A stretch of DNA of 32,567 nt. It comes from Mycobacterium sp. (GTDB lineage Bacteria; Actinomycetota; Actinomycetes; Mycobacteriales; Mycobacteriaceae). Below the pieces are notes generated by a model. That model was not told the DNA's origin. It searched no databases and worked only from the letters and a program-made list of their open reading frames with translations. A program made the position numbers and the translations under genes. Location of the stretch: the NCBI GenBank assembly GCA_025965895.1, contig JAOPWC010000116.1, positions 1-32,567 on the forward strand. The letters are read 5' to 3'. Every line of letters starts with the position of its first letter. Within the stretch, counting starts at the first letter, position 1. Below, in pieces: positions 9,321-17,650 of this stretch.

Positions 9321-9688
9321 CAGCCGACGCCCTGAACGTGGGTGATCTCCGGCGAGCGCCGTCGCCCGACGCGCACGCCCACCACATCGATGCGGATCGC
9401 CGACCAGGTGGCGTCCTGGGCGGTCAGCCACAAACCGGCCAGCCGCCGCAGCCGCCGCACCTTCTGCGGCGTGACCGCCTCAGCCAGCCCGCCGAACCTG
9501 TCCGTGGTGCGCGTTTTGACCTCGACGAACACCACCGTCCGCGTCGCCGGGTCGACGGCGACCATGTCCAACTCGCCGTAGCGACAGCGCCAGTTGCGGG
9601 TCAGCACCTGCAGGCCGAGGCCGCGCACGTGGGCGACCGCGAGATGCTCACCGAGAGCGCCGAGTTGGGCGGGGGTCAACGAAGTCAT
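9320..9688 (-). CDS. YraN/UPF0102 endonuclease-fold protein
   Basis: This 122-residue UPF0102 (YraN) protein belongs to a family with a PD-(D/E)XK nuclease-like fold that is often encoded next to comM and dprA. The core motif is visible as GELDMVAVD followed by VVFVEVKTR (Asp in ELDMVA, Glu-x-Lys in EVK), preceded by an N-terminal helix GALGEHLAVAHVRGLG. It is the first gene of a yraN-comM-dprA operon, with its stop overlapping the comM start. Biochemical function is not established. Position matches Rv2898c. Confidence 0.9.
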   Translation of the reverse strand: MTSLTPAQLGALGEHLAVAHVRGLGLQVLTRNWRCRYGELDMVAVDPATRTVVFVEVKTRTTDRFGGLAEAVTPQKVRRLRRLAGLWLTAQDATWSAIRIDVVGVRVGRRRSPEITHVQGVG

Positions 9689-9800
9689 GCGGCCAGCGTG
9701 CGCACCGGCGCCGACAGATTGGCCCGTTCAACGGGGGGTTATCCCCAGATGCGAATCCGTCCACAGCCTGAACCGGGAACGAAAACTCGTGCGATGCGGC

Positions 9801-10196
9801 TTAGGCGAAAGCCTGAAGCAGCGCCGATATCTGGCCGGCGGACACGTTGGAGTTGCACTGGTTCCGCAGGCTGGTCAGGGGCTGCGCGATGCCGCGCAGG
9901 TCGTTGTACTCGCCGGGATGTGCGGCGAAGTAGCCCTGCAGCGACGCCTGGGCGTCGCTTGGCGACTGGGAGCCGGCGCGGGTCAACGCGTCGTTGACGT
10001 CCGGGTGTCCGTCCAGGTACTGGCCGGCCGCACCGGTCACCCCACTCACGGTGTTGGCGAGTCCTGCCGCGGTGCACACCGCCGGCTGCGCATTCGCCGC
10101 CGGGACCGCGATGGCGGCTACTGCGGCGGCGCCGAGTGTACTGCCAGCAAATACCCCCAGCAGACCGCGGCGAATGGTTGAACGAGTGTTTTTCAT
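9801..10196 (-). CDS. Secreted haem-binding protein (Rv0203-like)
   Basis: This 131-residue exported protein has a Sec-type signal peptide (basic n-region, Ala-rich core at about 12-32, likely cleavage after ANA at residue 36). The mature part is small and helical, with two cysteines (Cys41 and Cys114) likely to form a disulfide. Tyr60 and His64 have the same i,i+4 spacing as the haem-binding Tyr59/His63 recalled for the M. tuberculosis haemophore Rv0203, and His93 could supply the third residue (His89 there). It therefore probably binds haem in the periplasm or outside the cell for uptake. GAAGGA sits 8 nt before the ATG. The direction matches yraN, but it is separated by about 110 nt. Confidence 0.8.
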   Translation of the reverse strand: MKNTRSTIRRGLLGVFAGSTLGAAAVAAIAVPAANAQPAVCTAAGLANTVSGVTGAAGQYLDGHPDVNDALTRAGSQSPSDAQASLQGYFAAHPGEYNDLRGIAQPLTSLRNQCNSNVSAGQISALLQAFA

Positions 10197-10414
10197 GGCT
10201 TTGTTCCTTCAGATTTGCTCATTCGGTCGCGTCCCCCCGACCCTAAACACAACGTACAGGACGGTAATGAGTGTGAAAAACCTCGTAAAAGCACCGGAAA
10301 CCGAACACCGTTCGCGTTACCGCGATCCCTTGTGACTTTAGCCTCAATAGCAACTTTTTCGGTAAGGCAGCGACCAGATTTCTGAGAGCCGTTACAGATT
10401 CGTAAGAGACACGG

Positions 10415-10440
10415 GGTCACTGTCTTAAGACATCGTGACC
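10415..10440 (-). terminator. Dyad terminator after hydrolase gene
   Basis: A GGTCAC/GTGACC pair encloses the perfect 12-bp palindrome TGTCTTAAGACA (10421-10432), interrupted only by a 2-nt bulge. It begins 17 nt past the stop of the hydrolase gene on the minus strand. The rest of 10197-10457 holds no gene; it is the upstream region of the haem-binding protein gene, and only weak promoter-like hexamers are seen there. Confidence 0.5.
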
Positions 10441-10457
10441 ACGTTGAGATCCGGAGC

Positions 10458-11363
10458 TCACCCGCGCAGCGTGTGCTCCAGAAACCTTCGCAGCCGATCC
10501 AGCACCAGCGCAGGCTGCTGCTCGACGATCCAGTGGCCGAGCCCGTCGACCATCTCGACGTCGAAATCCCCGATTCGCTGTTGGTAGCCGCGCAACAACG
10601 TGGGTGTGATGACGGGGTCACTGGTCCCGTGCAGCCATCGCACCGGCACATCGATCCGCGCGTTCGCGAATTCACCGCGGGACCAGCGCAACACTTCTCG
10701 GCTCAGGAACGTGCGGTACCACCGGGAGCCGGCGACCGCATGACCCGGCTCCCTCAGTTGTCCGAGGAAGAGGTCGAAGTCGTCGTCGGTCGGCGAGAAG
10801 CCCGCACCGACCCAGTCGACCACCACGTGCCCGTATCGGGCCTTCGGGTCGGCGATGATCTTCGGCCCGAGGACGGGCAGCGCGATGGGGATCTGGTACC
10901 AGAACCGCCAGAGGTTACGCAGCATCTCCAGGTCCCAGGTCAAAAACGGGGCAAGGGTGTTGACCCCGAAGAATCCCGCGACTTTTGCGGGATGGCGCAG
11001 CATCACGATGAATGCCACGGGGCCGCCCCAGTCGTGACCGACGAGGCTCGCGGGCCCGACTTCCAGTCGGTCCAGCACGACTGCCAGGTCGTCGGCCATC
11101 TCGTTCTTCCAGTAGCGCCCGCCGGGTGCCGAACTCCACCCCGCCCCGCGCAGGTCGGGACACAGTACCCGGTAGCCGTCGGCGGCCAGTGGCCCGATGA
11201 GCCGGCGCCATTCCCACCAGTTCTGCGGGAAACCGTGGACCATCATGACCGGCGGGCCGTCAGGCGGCCCGGCGTCGGCGACGTGGATCGTCACGCCATC
11301 GGCCACGTCGATGAAGCGGTGCCGAAGGTCGTCGAGCAGGGGAAGCGGGCCGGGACGCGCCAC
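10458..11363 (-). CDS. Alpha/beta hydrolase, epoxide hydrolase-like
   Basis: This alpha/beta hydrolase has the epoxide hydrolase layout: oxyanion motif HGFPQNWWEWR, DLRGAG, nucleophile Asp in VGHDWGGPVAF, an acidic residue in HGTSDPVITP, and catalytic His in GLGHWIVEQQP. Asp rather than Ser as nucleophile fits epoxide hydrolases and haloalkane dehalogenases; the HGFP motif favours the former. With GTG 11361-11363 the protein is 301 residues. The frame is open to another GTG at 11418-11420, but the extra 19 residues do not look like the family. It is divergent from the oxidoreductase gene at 11530. The natural epoxide substrate is unknown. Confidence 0.82.
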   Translation of the reverse strand: MARPGPLPLLDDLRHRFIDVADGVTIHVADAGPPDGPPVMMVHGFPQNWWEWRRLIGPLAADGYRVLCPDLRGAGWSSAPGGRYWKNEMADDLAVVLDRLEVGPASLVGHDWGGPVAFIVMLRHPAKVAGFFGVNTLAPFLTWDLEMLRNLWRFWYQIPIALPVLGPKIIADPKARYGHVVVDWVGAGFSPTDDDFDLFLGQLREPGHAVAGSRWYRTFLSREVLRWSRGEFANARIDVPVRWLHGTSDPVITPTLLRGYQQRIGDFDVEMVDGLGHWIVEQQPALVLDRLRRFLEHTLRG

Positions 11364-11529
11364 GGCTCTATTCAGCCATACACACCTGTCGTCCTGTCGC
11401 ACCAGCCCGTTGACTGGCACCCCGCCGCACGCGTTCGATTGAAGCAGAGGTCAGCCCGCCCGCGTTGAACAGCCGCTGACTGAATCCTCTTCCGCGCTAT
11501 GCCGCAAGACATTCATCGGGAGGAAAACA

Positions 11530-12969
11530 ATGACGACAGCCGAACAGGAACGGACGTACGACGTCCTCGTCGTCGGCGCCGGACCGACGGGACAGAACGC
11601 CGCCGACCGTGCCAGAGCAGCCGGACTCAGCGTCGCGGTGGTGGAGAGGGAATTGGTTGGCGGGGAATGCTCGTACTGGGCGTGCGTTCCGAGCAAGGCC
11701 CTGCTGCGACCGGTGGTGGCCCTGGCCGACGTCGGCCGGGTAGACGGGGCACGACAAGCGGTGACCCGGTCGATCGACACCGGGGCGGTGTTCGCCCGTC
11801 GCGACCGCTACGTACATCACTGGGATGACAGCCCACAGGCCGACTGGGTCGCAGGAATCGGCGCCGACCTGGTGCGCGGGCATGGGCGACTGGACGGTGC
11901 ACGCCGCGTCAGCGTCGCCACCTCTGACGGGCACACAGCCTCTCTCACCGCCCGGCATGCCGTGGTCGTCTCCGCCGGAAGCACGGCCGCACTGCCCGAT
12001 CTGCCGGGCATGGCTGAGGCACGACCGTGGACCAACCGTGAAGGTACCGAAAGCAGTTCAGTGCCTTCACGACTCGCCATCGTCGGCGGTGGGGGTGTTG
12101 GCGTCGAAATGGCCACGGCCTGGCAAGGTTTGGGGTCGGCGGTGACGCTGCTGGCCCGCCGTTCCGGATTGCTGGCGCGCATGGAGCCTTTCGTCGGTGA
12201 GCTGGTCGGCCGCGGACTCGGCGAGGCCGGTGTGGACGTGCGGACCGGCGTTTCCGTCACCAAATTGCGACGCCCCGGGGGCACAGGCCCGGTGACGCTC
12301 GAGTTGGACGACGGAAGCGAGCTGCACGCCGACGAGGTGCTCTTCGCCACCGGCAGGAAGCCGTTGACACGCGACATCGGTTTGGACACCGTGGGTTTGA
12401 CACCCGGTTCGTGGCTGGCCATCGACGACACCGGCCTGGTGCAGGGCGTCGGCGGCGAATGGTTGTATGCCGTCGGCGATGTCAACCATCGCGCTCTGCT
12501 CACTCACGAGGGCAAATATCAGGCGCGGGTCGCCGGCGCGGCGATCGGCGCCCGCGCCGCCGGGAAGCCGCTGGACACCAAACCGTGGGGCGCGCATGCG
12601 ATGACGGCCGACTGGCGGGCGGTCCCGCAGGTGTTCTTCTCAGATCCCGAAGCCGCGGCAGTCGGGTTGTCCGCAGCCCAGGCCGAGCAAGCCGGGCATC
12701 GGGTGCGGGCGGTCGATGTCGACTTCGCCGAGACTGTCGAGGGCGCCGTCCTCTACGCCGACGGCTACACGGGGCGGGCCCGCATCGTCGTCGACCTCGA
12801 CCGAGGCCACCTGGTCGGCGCGACCTTCGTCGGCCCCAACGTTGCCGAACTTCTCCATTCCGCCACTGTCGCGGTCGCCGGCCAGGTTCTGATCGACCGG
12901 CTTTGGCACGCCGTCCCGTGCTTCCCGACCATCAGCGAGATATGGCTACGCCTACTGGAGGCCTACTGA
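11530..12969 (+). CDS. Pyridine nucleotide-disulfide oxidoreductase (mercuric reductase/Lpd-like)
   Basis: This 479-residue class I flavoprotein disulfide reductase has FAD motif VVGAGPTG (14-21) and redox pair Cys47 and Cys52 in GGECSYWACVPSKALLRP. The NAD(P)H motif is VGGGGVGVEMA, the second FAD motif is LYAVGDVNHRALLTH, and a dimerisation domain follows. The C-terminal motif that normally carries the His-Glu dyad (HPTxxE) reads FPTISE, so the general-base His is replaced by Phe. It therefore may not be a standard lipoamide dehydrogenase or glutathione-type reductase; a quinone or other electron acceptor is possible. GGGAGG lies 7 nt before the ATG. Confidence 0.85.
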   Translation: MTTAEQERTYDVLVVGAGPTGQNAADRARAAGLSVAVVERELVGGECSYWACVPSKALLRPVVALADVGRVDGARQAVTRSIDTGAVFARRDRYVHHWDDSPQADWVAGIGADLVRGHGRLDGARRVSVATSDGHTASLTARHAVVVSAGSTAALPDLPGMAEARPWTNREGTESSSVPSRLAIVGGGGVGVEMATAWQGLGSAVTLLARRSGLLARMEPFVGELVGRGLGEAGVDVRTGVSVTKLRRPGGTGPVTLELDDGSELHADEVLFATGRKPLTRDIGLDTVGLTPGSWLAIDDTGLVQGVGGEWLYAVGDVNHRALLTHEGKYQARVAGAAIGARAAGKPLDTKPWGAHAMTADWRAVPQVFFSDPEAAAVGLSAAQAEQAGHRVRAVDVDFAETVEGAVLYADGYTGRARIVVDLDRGHLVGATFVGPNVAELLHSATVAVAGQVLIDRLWHAVPCFPTISEIWLRLLEAY

Positions 12970-13234
12970 GACTCTGAGCCGGACGGGGTCTGAAGAGTTG
13001 TGACACCACAAGTGAGAGATAAGGCCGCGGGGCTGTAGCAGGGCGATTACGGATTGATACCGATAGCCGCTTCGCTGTGGCACGACGACCCTTCCGCACA
13101 AATGATGGCCCAAGCGCGTTTTTCGCCGAGGACCCTGCCAACCACAGGACAGCCGCATCGGGGCGCGCAACCGGGACTCTGCGCACGGCAATGGCGATGA
13201 TCCGCGGCGCACCACCACAGGAGGTTCGCACAAC
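12970..13234 (+). other. Intergenic leader before ANTAR gene
   Basis: These 265 nt contain no convincing gene; open frames on the minus strand here look like shadows. The only clear element is the AGGAGG ribosome-binding site of the ANTAR gene, 10 nt before its start. Confidence 0.4.
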
Positions 13235-13528
13235 ATGATGGCCGACTGGGCTCCCGCCCAGACTTCTTTCGACCCGCACGGAAGGCGCATCCTCGACAGA
13301 GCCGAGGGCATCTTGATCGGGCTTCGCCGGTGTCCTTCAGAGGCTGCCTTCACCGAGCTGCTCGGTGCAGCTCAACGTCACCGGATGCCGGTCTTCACGA
13401 TGGCGTGGGCACTTGTTCACCTCGCCAGCGGCACCAACAAGTCAGCAGAAGCTTTTCGCTCGGCTCAGTCGGCCGCACACCACGAATGGGGTCAGCTTCT
13501 GACCGCGCCCGCCGCGGCGACCCCGTAG
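13235..13528 (+). CDS. Stand-alone ANTAR domain protein
   Basis: The 97-residue product is almost entirely an ANTAR domain, an RNA-binding helical module that frees genes from transcription termination by stabilising dual-hairpin leaders. The pattern RRILDRAEGILIGLRRCPSE (17-36) followed by an AFTELLGAAQRHRMPVFTMA helix fits the family, including the conserved Ala/Gly-Ile-Leu segment. No sensory GAF, PAS or receiver domain is attached, so any input must come from a partner or from expression level. AGGAGG lies 10 nt before the first ATG; a second ATG follows directly. Confidence 0.75.
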   Translation: MMADWAPAQTSFDPHGRRILDRAEGILIGLRRCPSEAAFTELLGAAQRHRMPVFTMAWALVHLASGTNKSAEAFRSAQSAAHHEWGQLLTAPAAATP

Positions 13529-13618
13529 ATAACGTGCTCCTCCCGCGACGGCGGGCGGCGGTGTCACAAACCGACCATGGACCCCTCCGGTTCGTTCCTG
13601 ACCCGAAGGAGCCACAGC

Positions 13619-14032
13619 GTGGATCTCGAAAACGCGGTCTACCCCACTCGTGAGCGCGTCGAGGCACTGAGGGCGGATTCCTCCCGCGATCCGGTCGTCA
13701 TGCTCAACCTGCTCAAGTTCCGCAGCCGGGCCGTGTATCCAGACGGCCGCTCGACGAACCTGACCGGCCGGCAGGCCTACGAGCTGTACGCATCTGCCAT
13801 GCAGACTTTCGTCGAAGAGCACGGCGGCAGGTTTCTTTTCGCCGGAGACATCGCGTCGCTCGTGATCGGCGAAGTCGAGGACATGTGGGACATCTGCGCG
13901 CTCGTCGAATATCCTTCTGCGGCCGCTTTCGCCGCGATCGCGGTATCGGCGGACGCCGGTGAGATCGGCGTGCACCGGGCCGCGGGACTGGAGGGTCAGT
14001 TGCTCATTCGTCTTGCGCAGCGGCCGCGATAG
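13619..14032 (+). CDS. DUF1330-type dimeric alpha-beta barrel protein
   Basis: This 137-residue protein has the DUF1330 look: PVVMLNLLKFRSRA, a YELYASAMQTFVEEHGGRFL helix-strand unit, and a WDICALVEYPSAAAFAAIA strand-helix unit, as in ferredoxin-like dimeric barrels. The function of the family is unknown. GTG 13619-13621 is chosen because AAGGAG sits 8 nt upstream and the family begins there; an ATG at 13577 is in frame but lacks a ribosome-binding site. It converges on the amidohydrolase gene. Confidence 0.75.
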   Translation: MDLENAVYPTRERVEALRADSSRDPVVMLNLLKFRSRAVYPDGRSTNLTGRQAYELYASAMQTFVEEHGGRFLFAGDIASLVIGEVEDMWDICALVEYPSAAAFAAIAVSADAGEIGVHRAAGLEGQLLIRLAQRPR

Positions 14033-14034
14033 CC

Positions 14035-14049
14035 GCCATCCCCGATGGT
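14035..14049. terminator. Small hairpin between convergent genes
   Basis: CCATC-CCC-GATGG, extendable by a G-T pair and followed on the plus strand by TTTCCT, fills most of the 20-nt gap between the converging DUF1330 and amidohydrolase genes. It may act as a weak terminator in either direction. Confidence 0.35.
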
Positions 14050-14052
14050 TTC

Positions 14053-15345
14053 CTATTCGCCGGCTCCCGCCGCCGCCATTTTCTGCAGGTCCGAGGCCTT
14101 GATGCTGCCCTTCTGCCCACCGTCGCGGCGCTGCGATTTGATCGCGACGTCGTGGCCCTGGACCTGCGTGCGCAGCGCCCCGACAGTGCAGTCCTCCCGG
14201 CCGCCCAACACCGAGAACGGGTCGTAGTGATAGTGCTTCATCGCGTTGAGGTGGGTCATCTTGTCGATGTCCTCGTCGCTGACCCCGTCGATTGACTGGG
14301 CGAACACCTCCGGTGATTGCGGCCAGTTCGAGTCCGAGTGCGGGTAGTCGCACTCCCAGGTCACCATGTTCTTGTCCAGTGCATCCAGGCTGGCCACCCC
14401 GAACTTGTCGTCGATGAAGCACGTCAGCACGTGCTCGTTGAACACCTCACTTGGCAGCTTGTCGCCGAAGTCCTGACCCGTCCAGGCATGGTGGCGGTCG
14501 TAGTTGTAGTCGATGCGCTCCAGAAAATACGGAATCCAGCCGATGCCGCCCTCGGACAGCGCCACCTTGAGCTCAGCGAACTTGCGTAGCACCGGCGACC
14601 ACACCAGATCAGCGGCCGCCTGCACGATGTTCATCGGCTGCAGCGTGATCATCACATCCATCGGCGCATCCGGCGACGTGATCGTCAACTGCGACGACGA
14701 CCCGATGTGCATGCACACCACCACCGACTCCTCGCTGCACGCCCGCCATACCGGATCCCAATGATCGGAGTGAATCGAGGGCCAGCCCAGCTTCGACGGG
14801 TTCTCGCTGAATGTCAGCGCATGACAACCCTTCTTGGCCACCCGGCGCACCTCGGCCGCGAACACCTCCGGATCCCAGATCGCCGGCAGCGCACACGGAA
14901 TGAACCGACCCGGGTGGCTTCCACACCACTCGTCGATGTGCCAGTCGTTGTAGGCCCGCACCATCGCCAGCGCCACATCCTTATCCTCGGTACGCGCGAA
15001 CAGCTGTCCGCAGAACTGCGGGAACGACGGAAAGCACAGCGACCCCAGCACCCCGTTGGCGCTCATGTCCTTGACGCGTTCGCTGTGATCGTAGGTGCCC
15101 GGGCGCAACTGGGTGAACGACGTCGGCTCGATCCCGTATTCCTCCTTCGGGCGACCCGCCACGGCATTCAACGCAACATTCATCACCGTCTCGCCGTTGT
15201 ACTTCCAGACGTTCGTACCGTCCGCATTCGTGATGAACCGCGGCGCGAACTCGACGTACTTCGACGCCAGCCGACCATCGAATATGTCCGGCGGCTCCAC
15301 CACATGATCATCCACGCTCACCATGACCATGTCGTTGACGTTCAT
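14053..15345 (-). CDS. Amidohydrolase family 2 (metal-dependent hydrolase/decarboxylase)
   Basis: This 430-residue TIM-barrel hydrolase of the amidohydrolase-2 (ACMSD-like) group has an N-terminal VSVDDHVVEPPDIF in place of the usual HxH metal motif (a DDH variant). It also has His in VVCMHIGSSS, a segment GWIPYFLERIDYNYDRH, and the metal Asp in WECDYPHSDSNWP. The family includes decarboxylases and hydrolases acting on aromatic or carboxylated rings; the substrate here cannot be told. ATG 15343-15345 has GGAAGGGA upstream and replaces the longer open frame to 15411. A good minus-strand promoter lies about 70 nt upstream. Confidence 0.85.
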   Translation of the reverse strand: MNVNDMVMVSVDDHVVEPPDIFDGRLASKYVEFAPRFITNADGTNVWKYNGETVMNVALNAVAGRPKEEYGIEPTSFTQLRPGTYDHSERVKDMSANGVLGSLCFPSFPQFCGQLFARTEDKDVALAMVRAYNDWHIDEWCGSHPGRFIPCALPAIWDPEVFAAEVRRVAKKGCHALTFSENPSKLGWPSIHSDHWDPVWRACSEESVVVCMHIGSSSQLTITSPDAPMDVMITLQPMNIVQAAADLVWSPVLRKFAELKVALSEGGIGWIPYFLERIDYNYDRHHAWTGQDFGDKLPSEVFNEHVLTCFIDDKFGVASLDALDKNMVTWECDYPHSDSNWPQSPEVFAQSIDGVSDEDIDKMTHLNAMKHYHYDPFSVLGGREDCTVGALRTQVQGHDVAIKSQRRDGGQKGSIKASDLQKMAAAGAGE

Positions 15346-15413
15346 CAGGAATCCCTTCCTACGAAGCCCATCCGCGTTCGCCGGCCTTACGGGTATGAAC
15401 CTAGGTGGCAATT

Positions 15414-15442
15414 ATTATAAAAACAGTGACAATAGGCAACAA
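15414..15442 (-). promoter_or_regulatory. Promoter of amidohydrolase gene
   Basis: On the minus strand TTGTTG (15437-15442) is separated by exactly 17 nt from a perfect TATAAT (15414-15419), in an AT-rich patch unusual for this genome. It predicts a transcription start near 15407 and a leader of about 60 nt. Confidence 0.6.
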
Positions 15443-15500
15443 GGGGTCACATCGTCGCAGGCCAGAGGTTTTTCCCGGGGCGCTGGCACCCGCTTCAGTA

Positions 15501-15528
15501 ACGACCGCACAGTCCATGGCGCGGTCGT
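15501..15528 (-). terminator. Hairpin terminator after sulfatase gene
   Basis: An 8-bp perfect stem (ACGACCGC / GCGGTCGT) with a 12-nt loop lies 37 nt past the sulfatase stop on the minus strand. It has no T-tract. Confidence 0.45.
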
Positions 15529-15565
15529 CAGTATGTTCCGAGCTAGCGAGGACTCCGGTTCCAGG

Positions 15566-17107
15566 TCAGTTCTTGAGGCTTCCCTCTTCCAGCATCGTCA
15601 GGGCCTTATCGACGCTGAGCGTGCCGGATGCCTGGCTGGGCGGGTACTCCTTGAACGTCGCGAGGAACTCTCCGACGATGTTGATGGCGGGCACCATGGT
15701 CCACAGCTTCTCGCCCCACCAGCGGCCATAGAGCATGCCTTCAGTCTGGTAACGCTCCCACGGATCTTGTCGCAGGTTGGTCACCACGGGAACGTTGGTC
15801 GAATCCTCTTTGCCGGTGAAGAGATTGCCGATGATGGTCTTGAAGTTCAGCTTCCAGGCGTTGTAGCGCACGGCCATGAGGTCAGCGTTGTCGCTGAAGT
15901 AGAAGATCTCGCGGCGTGGCCCCTCGGCAACGTCACCGGTGAAGTAGGGCTTGAAGTCGTAGCCGTCGAGGTGGACCTTGAAGGTCTTGTCGCCGGTCGC
16001 CAGACCCGTCAGGAGGTCCTCTTTCACGTCTGGCTGACCGGCCGCGGCGAGAAGCGTCGGCAGCCAGTCCTCGTGGGCCATGATCTCGTTGGCGATGGTG
16101 CCCGGCTCGATGACGCCAGGCCACTTGGCCACCATGGGCACGCGGAATCCACCCTCGTAGGTGCTGCCCTTCTCGCCCCGGAACGGTTGGTTGCCGCCGT
16201 CGGGCCAACTGAAGATCTCCGCGCCGTTGTCGCTGGTAAACAGCACGATGGTGTTATCGGCGATGCCGAGTTCGTCCAGCTTGTCGAGAATCTCCCCGAC
16301 TTCCCAGTCCAGTTCCATCATCGCGTCGGCGTACAGGCCGAACCCGCTCTTGCCCTGCCACTTTGGAGCGAGGTGAGTCCAGACGTGGCATCGCGTGGAG
16401 TTGTGCCAGAGAAAGAACGGTGTGTCCGCCGCCACGGAGCGATCGATGAAGTCCAGCGAGCGACGAACGAGTTCCGGGTCGACGTCCTCCATGTTGACTG
16501 TGGCCGACGGGTCCATGTCCGGGTGCGGAGGCAAGGGACCGCCATCAGCGATCGTCTGTTTGCCGACCCGGCCCCAGCGCGGATGCTCGGTCGGGTCATC
16601 GACGTCGGTTGCCTTGGTGTCCACGATATTGCGCGGGCCGAAGCGCGCGCGGAACTCTGGGTCCTTGGGATACTCCGGGTCGTACGGCTCCTCCATGGCG
16701 TTGAGGTGGTACAGGATGCCGTAGAACTCGTCGAAGCCGTGGACCGTAGGCAGGTAATCATTGCGGTCGCCCAGGTGGTTCTTGCCTATCTGCGCCGAAG
16801 CGTAGCCAAGGGGTTTGAGCAGTTCGGCGATCGTCGGGTCCGAATCTTGCAGGCCTTGTTTGGCGGCGGGCATACCGACCTTCAACAGGCCTGTGCGGAA
16901 AGGACTCTGGCCAGTAATGAACGCGGCCCGCCCTGCGGTACACGATTGCTGGCCGTAATAGTCAGTAAAGAGCGCACCTTCGCGGGCGATCCTGTCGATG
17001 TTGGGCGTGGACCCGCCCATCATGCCGCGATGGTAGGCGCTGAGGTTCCAGGTGCCCACGTCATCGGCCATGATCATGACTATGTTCGGCTTCTTCTGAT
17101 CTGCCAT
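15566..17107 (-). CDS. Arylsulfatase (Cys-type, formylglycine-dependent)
   Basis: This 513-residue type I sulfatase hydrolyses sulfate esters using a formylglycine made from Cys56 in the signature CTAGR (56-60). Other active-site features are metal-binding Asp15-Asp16 (MADDVG), Lys/His in IGKNHLG, a His in FFLWHNSTRCHVWTH, and the Asp-Asn pair in FTSDNGAE. No signal peptide is seen, so it is probably cytoplasmic. It is intact, unlike the sulfatase remnant 540 nt upstream. The formylglycine-generating enzyme gene about 1 kb upstream on the same strand is its probable activator. The physiological sulfate ester is unknown. Confidence 0.92.
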   Translation of the reverse strand: MADQKKPNIVMIMADDVGTWNLSAYHRGMMGGSTPNIDRIAREGALFTDYYGQQSCTAGRAAFITGQSPFRTGLLKVGMPAAKQGLQDSDPTIAELLKPLGYASAQIGKNHLGDRNDYLPTVHGFDEFYGILYHLNAMEEPYDPEYPKDPEFRARFGPRNIVDTKATDVDDPTEHPRWGRVGKQTIADGGPLPPHPDMDPSATVNMEDVDPELVRRSLDFIDRSVAADTPFFLWHNSTRCHVWTHLAPKWQGKSGFGLYADAMMELDWEVGEILDKLDELGIADNTIVLFTSDNGAEIFSWPDGGNQPFRGEKGSTYEGGFRVPMVAKWPGVIEPGTIANEIMAHEDWLPTLLAAAGQPDVKEDLLTGLATGDKTFKVHLDGYDFKPYFTGDVAEGPRREIFYFSDNADLMAVRYNAWKLNFKTIIGNLFTGKEDSTNVPVVTNLRQDPWERYQTEGMLYGRWWGEKLWTMVPAINIVGEFLATFKEYPPSQASGTLSVDKALTMLEEGSLKN

Positions 17108-17650
17108 TGGTGACCGCTCTCGTCGTATCCGCGATTTGCCGGGCGCGTGACGGACCCTACGCTGCCGAGCCGGACCGCGACGGCTGGTCAGGGTTCCTAC
17201 GCGAACTCAACGGCCATCATCTGAGTCGAGGGTCATAAACTCCTGGTCGACCCGCCGCTAGAATGTGGGCGAGGAGGATTACCGAGTCGGCGGTGATTCC
17301 GGCTTCGCGCCCGGTGGGGGCCGTCGAGTGTTTGACACCCTGGGCAAGCTCGATCTCCGACTCGCTGAGCCTTTCGCCGCCGCCGGTTCCGAATGCTTCA
17401 AGTTCACTACGGGACCAGCCGGGTCTGCACGATGGCGCATGTGAGGTCGTCCTCGCCGGAGAGCGGACCGGCACGAAGCGAATTGAGCAGAGCGGTTCGC
17501 AACTTCACGGCGGCCGGACCCGAGACTCTTGCCCTTTCATCGAAGAAGTCGTCTTCGTGCACAGTGGCGATCCTGTCCGACAATGGGTGCGGATGCCGCG
17601 GTCGCGGCCCATTGTCGTGTCGATGACTAACCCGAACCCGCAGTCACCCC
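17108..17650. other. Decayed region without an intact gene
   Basis: This 543-nt stretch has no gene I can defend. On the minus strand an open frame of 79 codons (17407-17643) ends in GEDDLTCAIVQTRLVP, a pattern loosely like the C-terminus of PP2C/SpoIIE-type phosphatases. An overlapping frame (17217-17474) encodes 85 residues including SESEIELAQGVKHS and ILAAGRPGVYDPRL. The two frames overlap and neither has a good ribosome-binding site, so they may be pieces of one frameshifted gene. It lies between an intact and a broken sulfatase, consistent with a deletion-prone locus. Confidence 0.3.

Noticed and set aside
9735..9772. TTATCCCCA and CGTCCACAG resembling DnaA boxes
   Set aside because: Only two imperfect boxes, no cluster and no AT-rich unwinding region; not an origin.
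15323..17113. 596-codon plus-strand open frame opposite the sulfatase
   Set aside because: Antisense to an intact sulfatase and without recognisable motifs.
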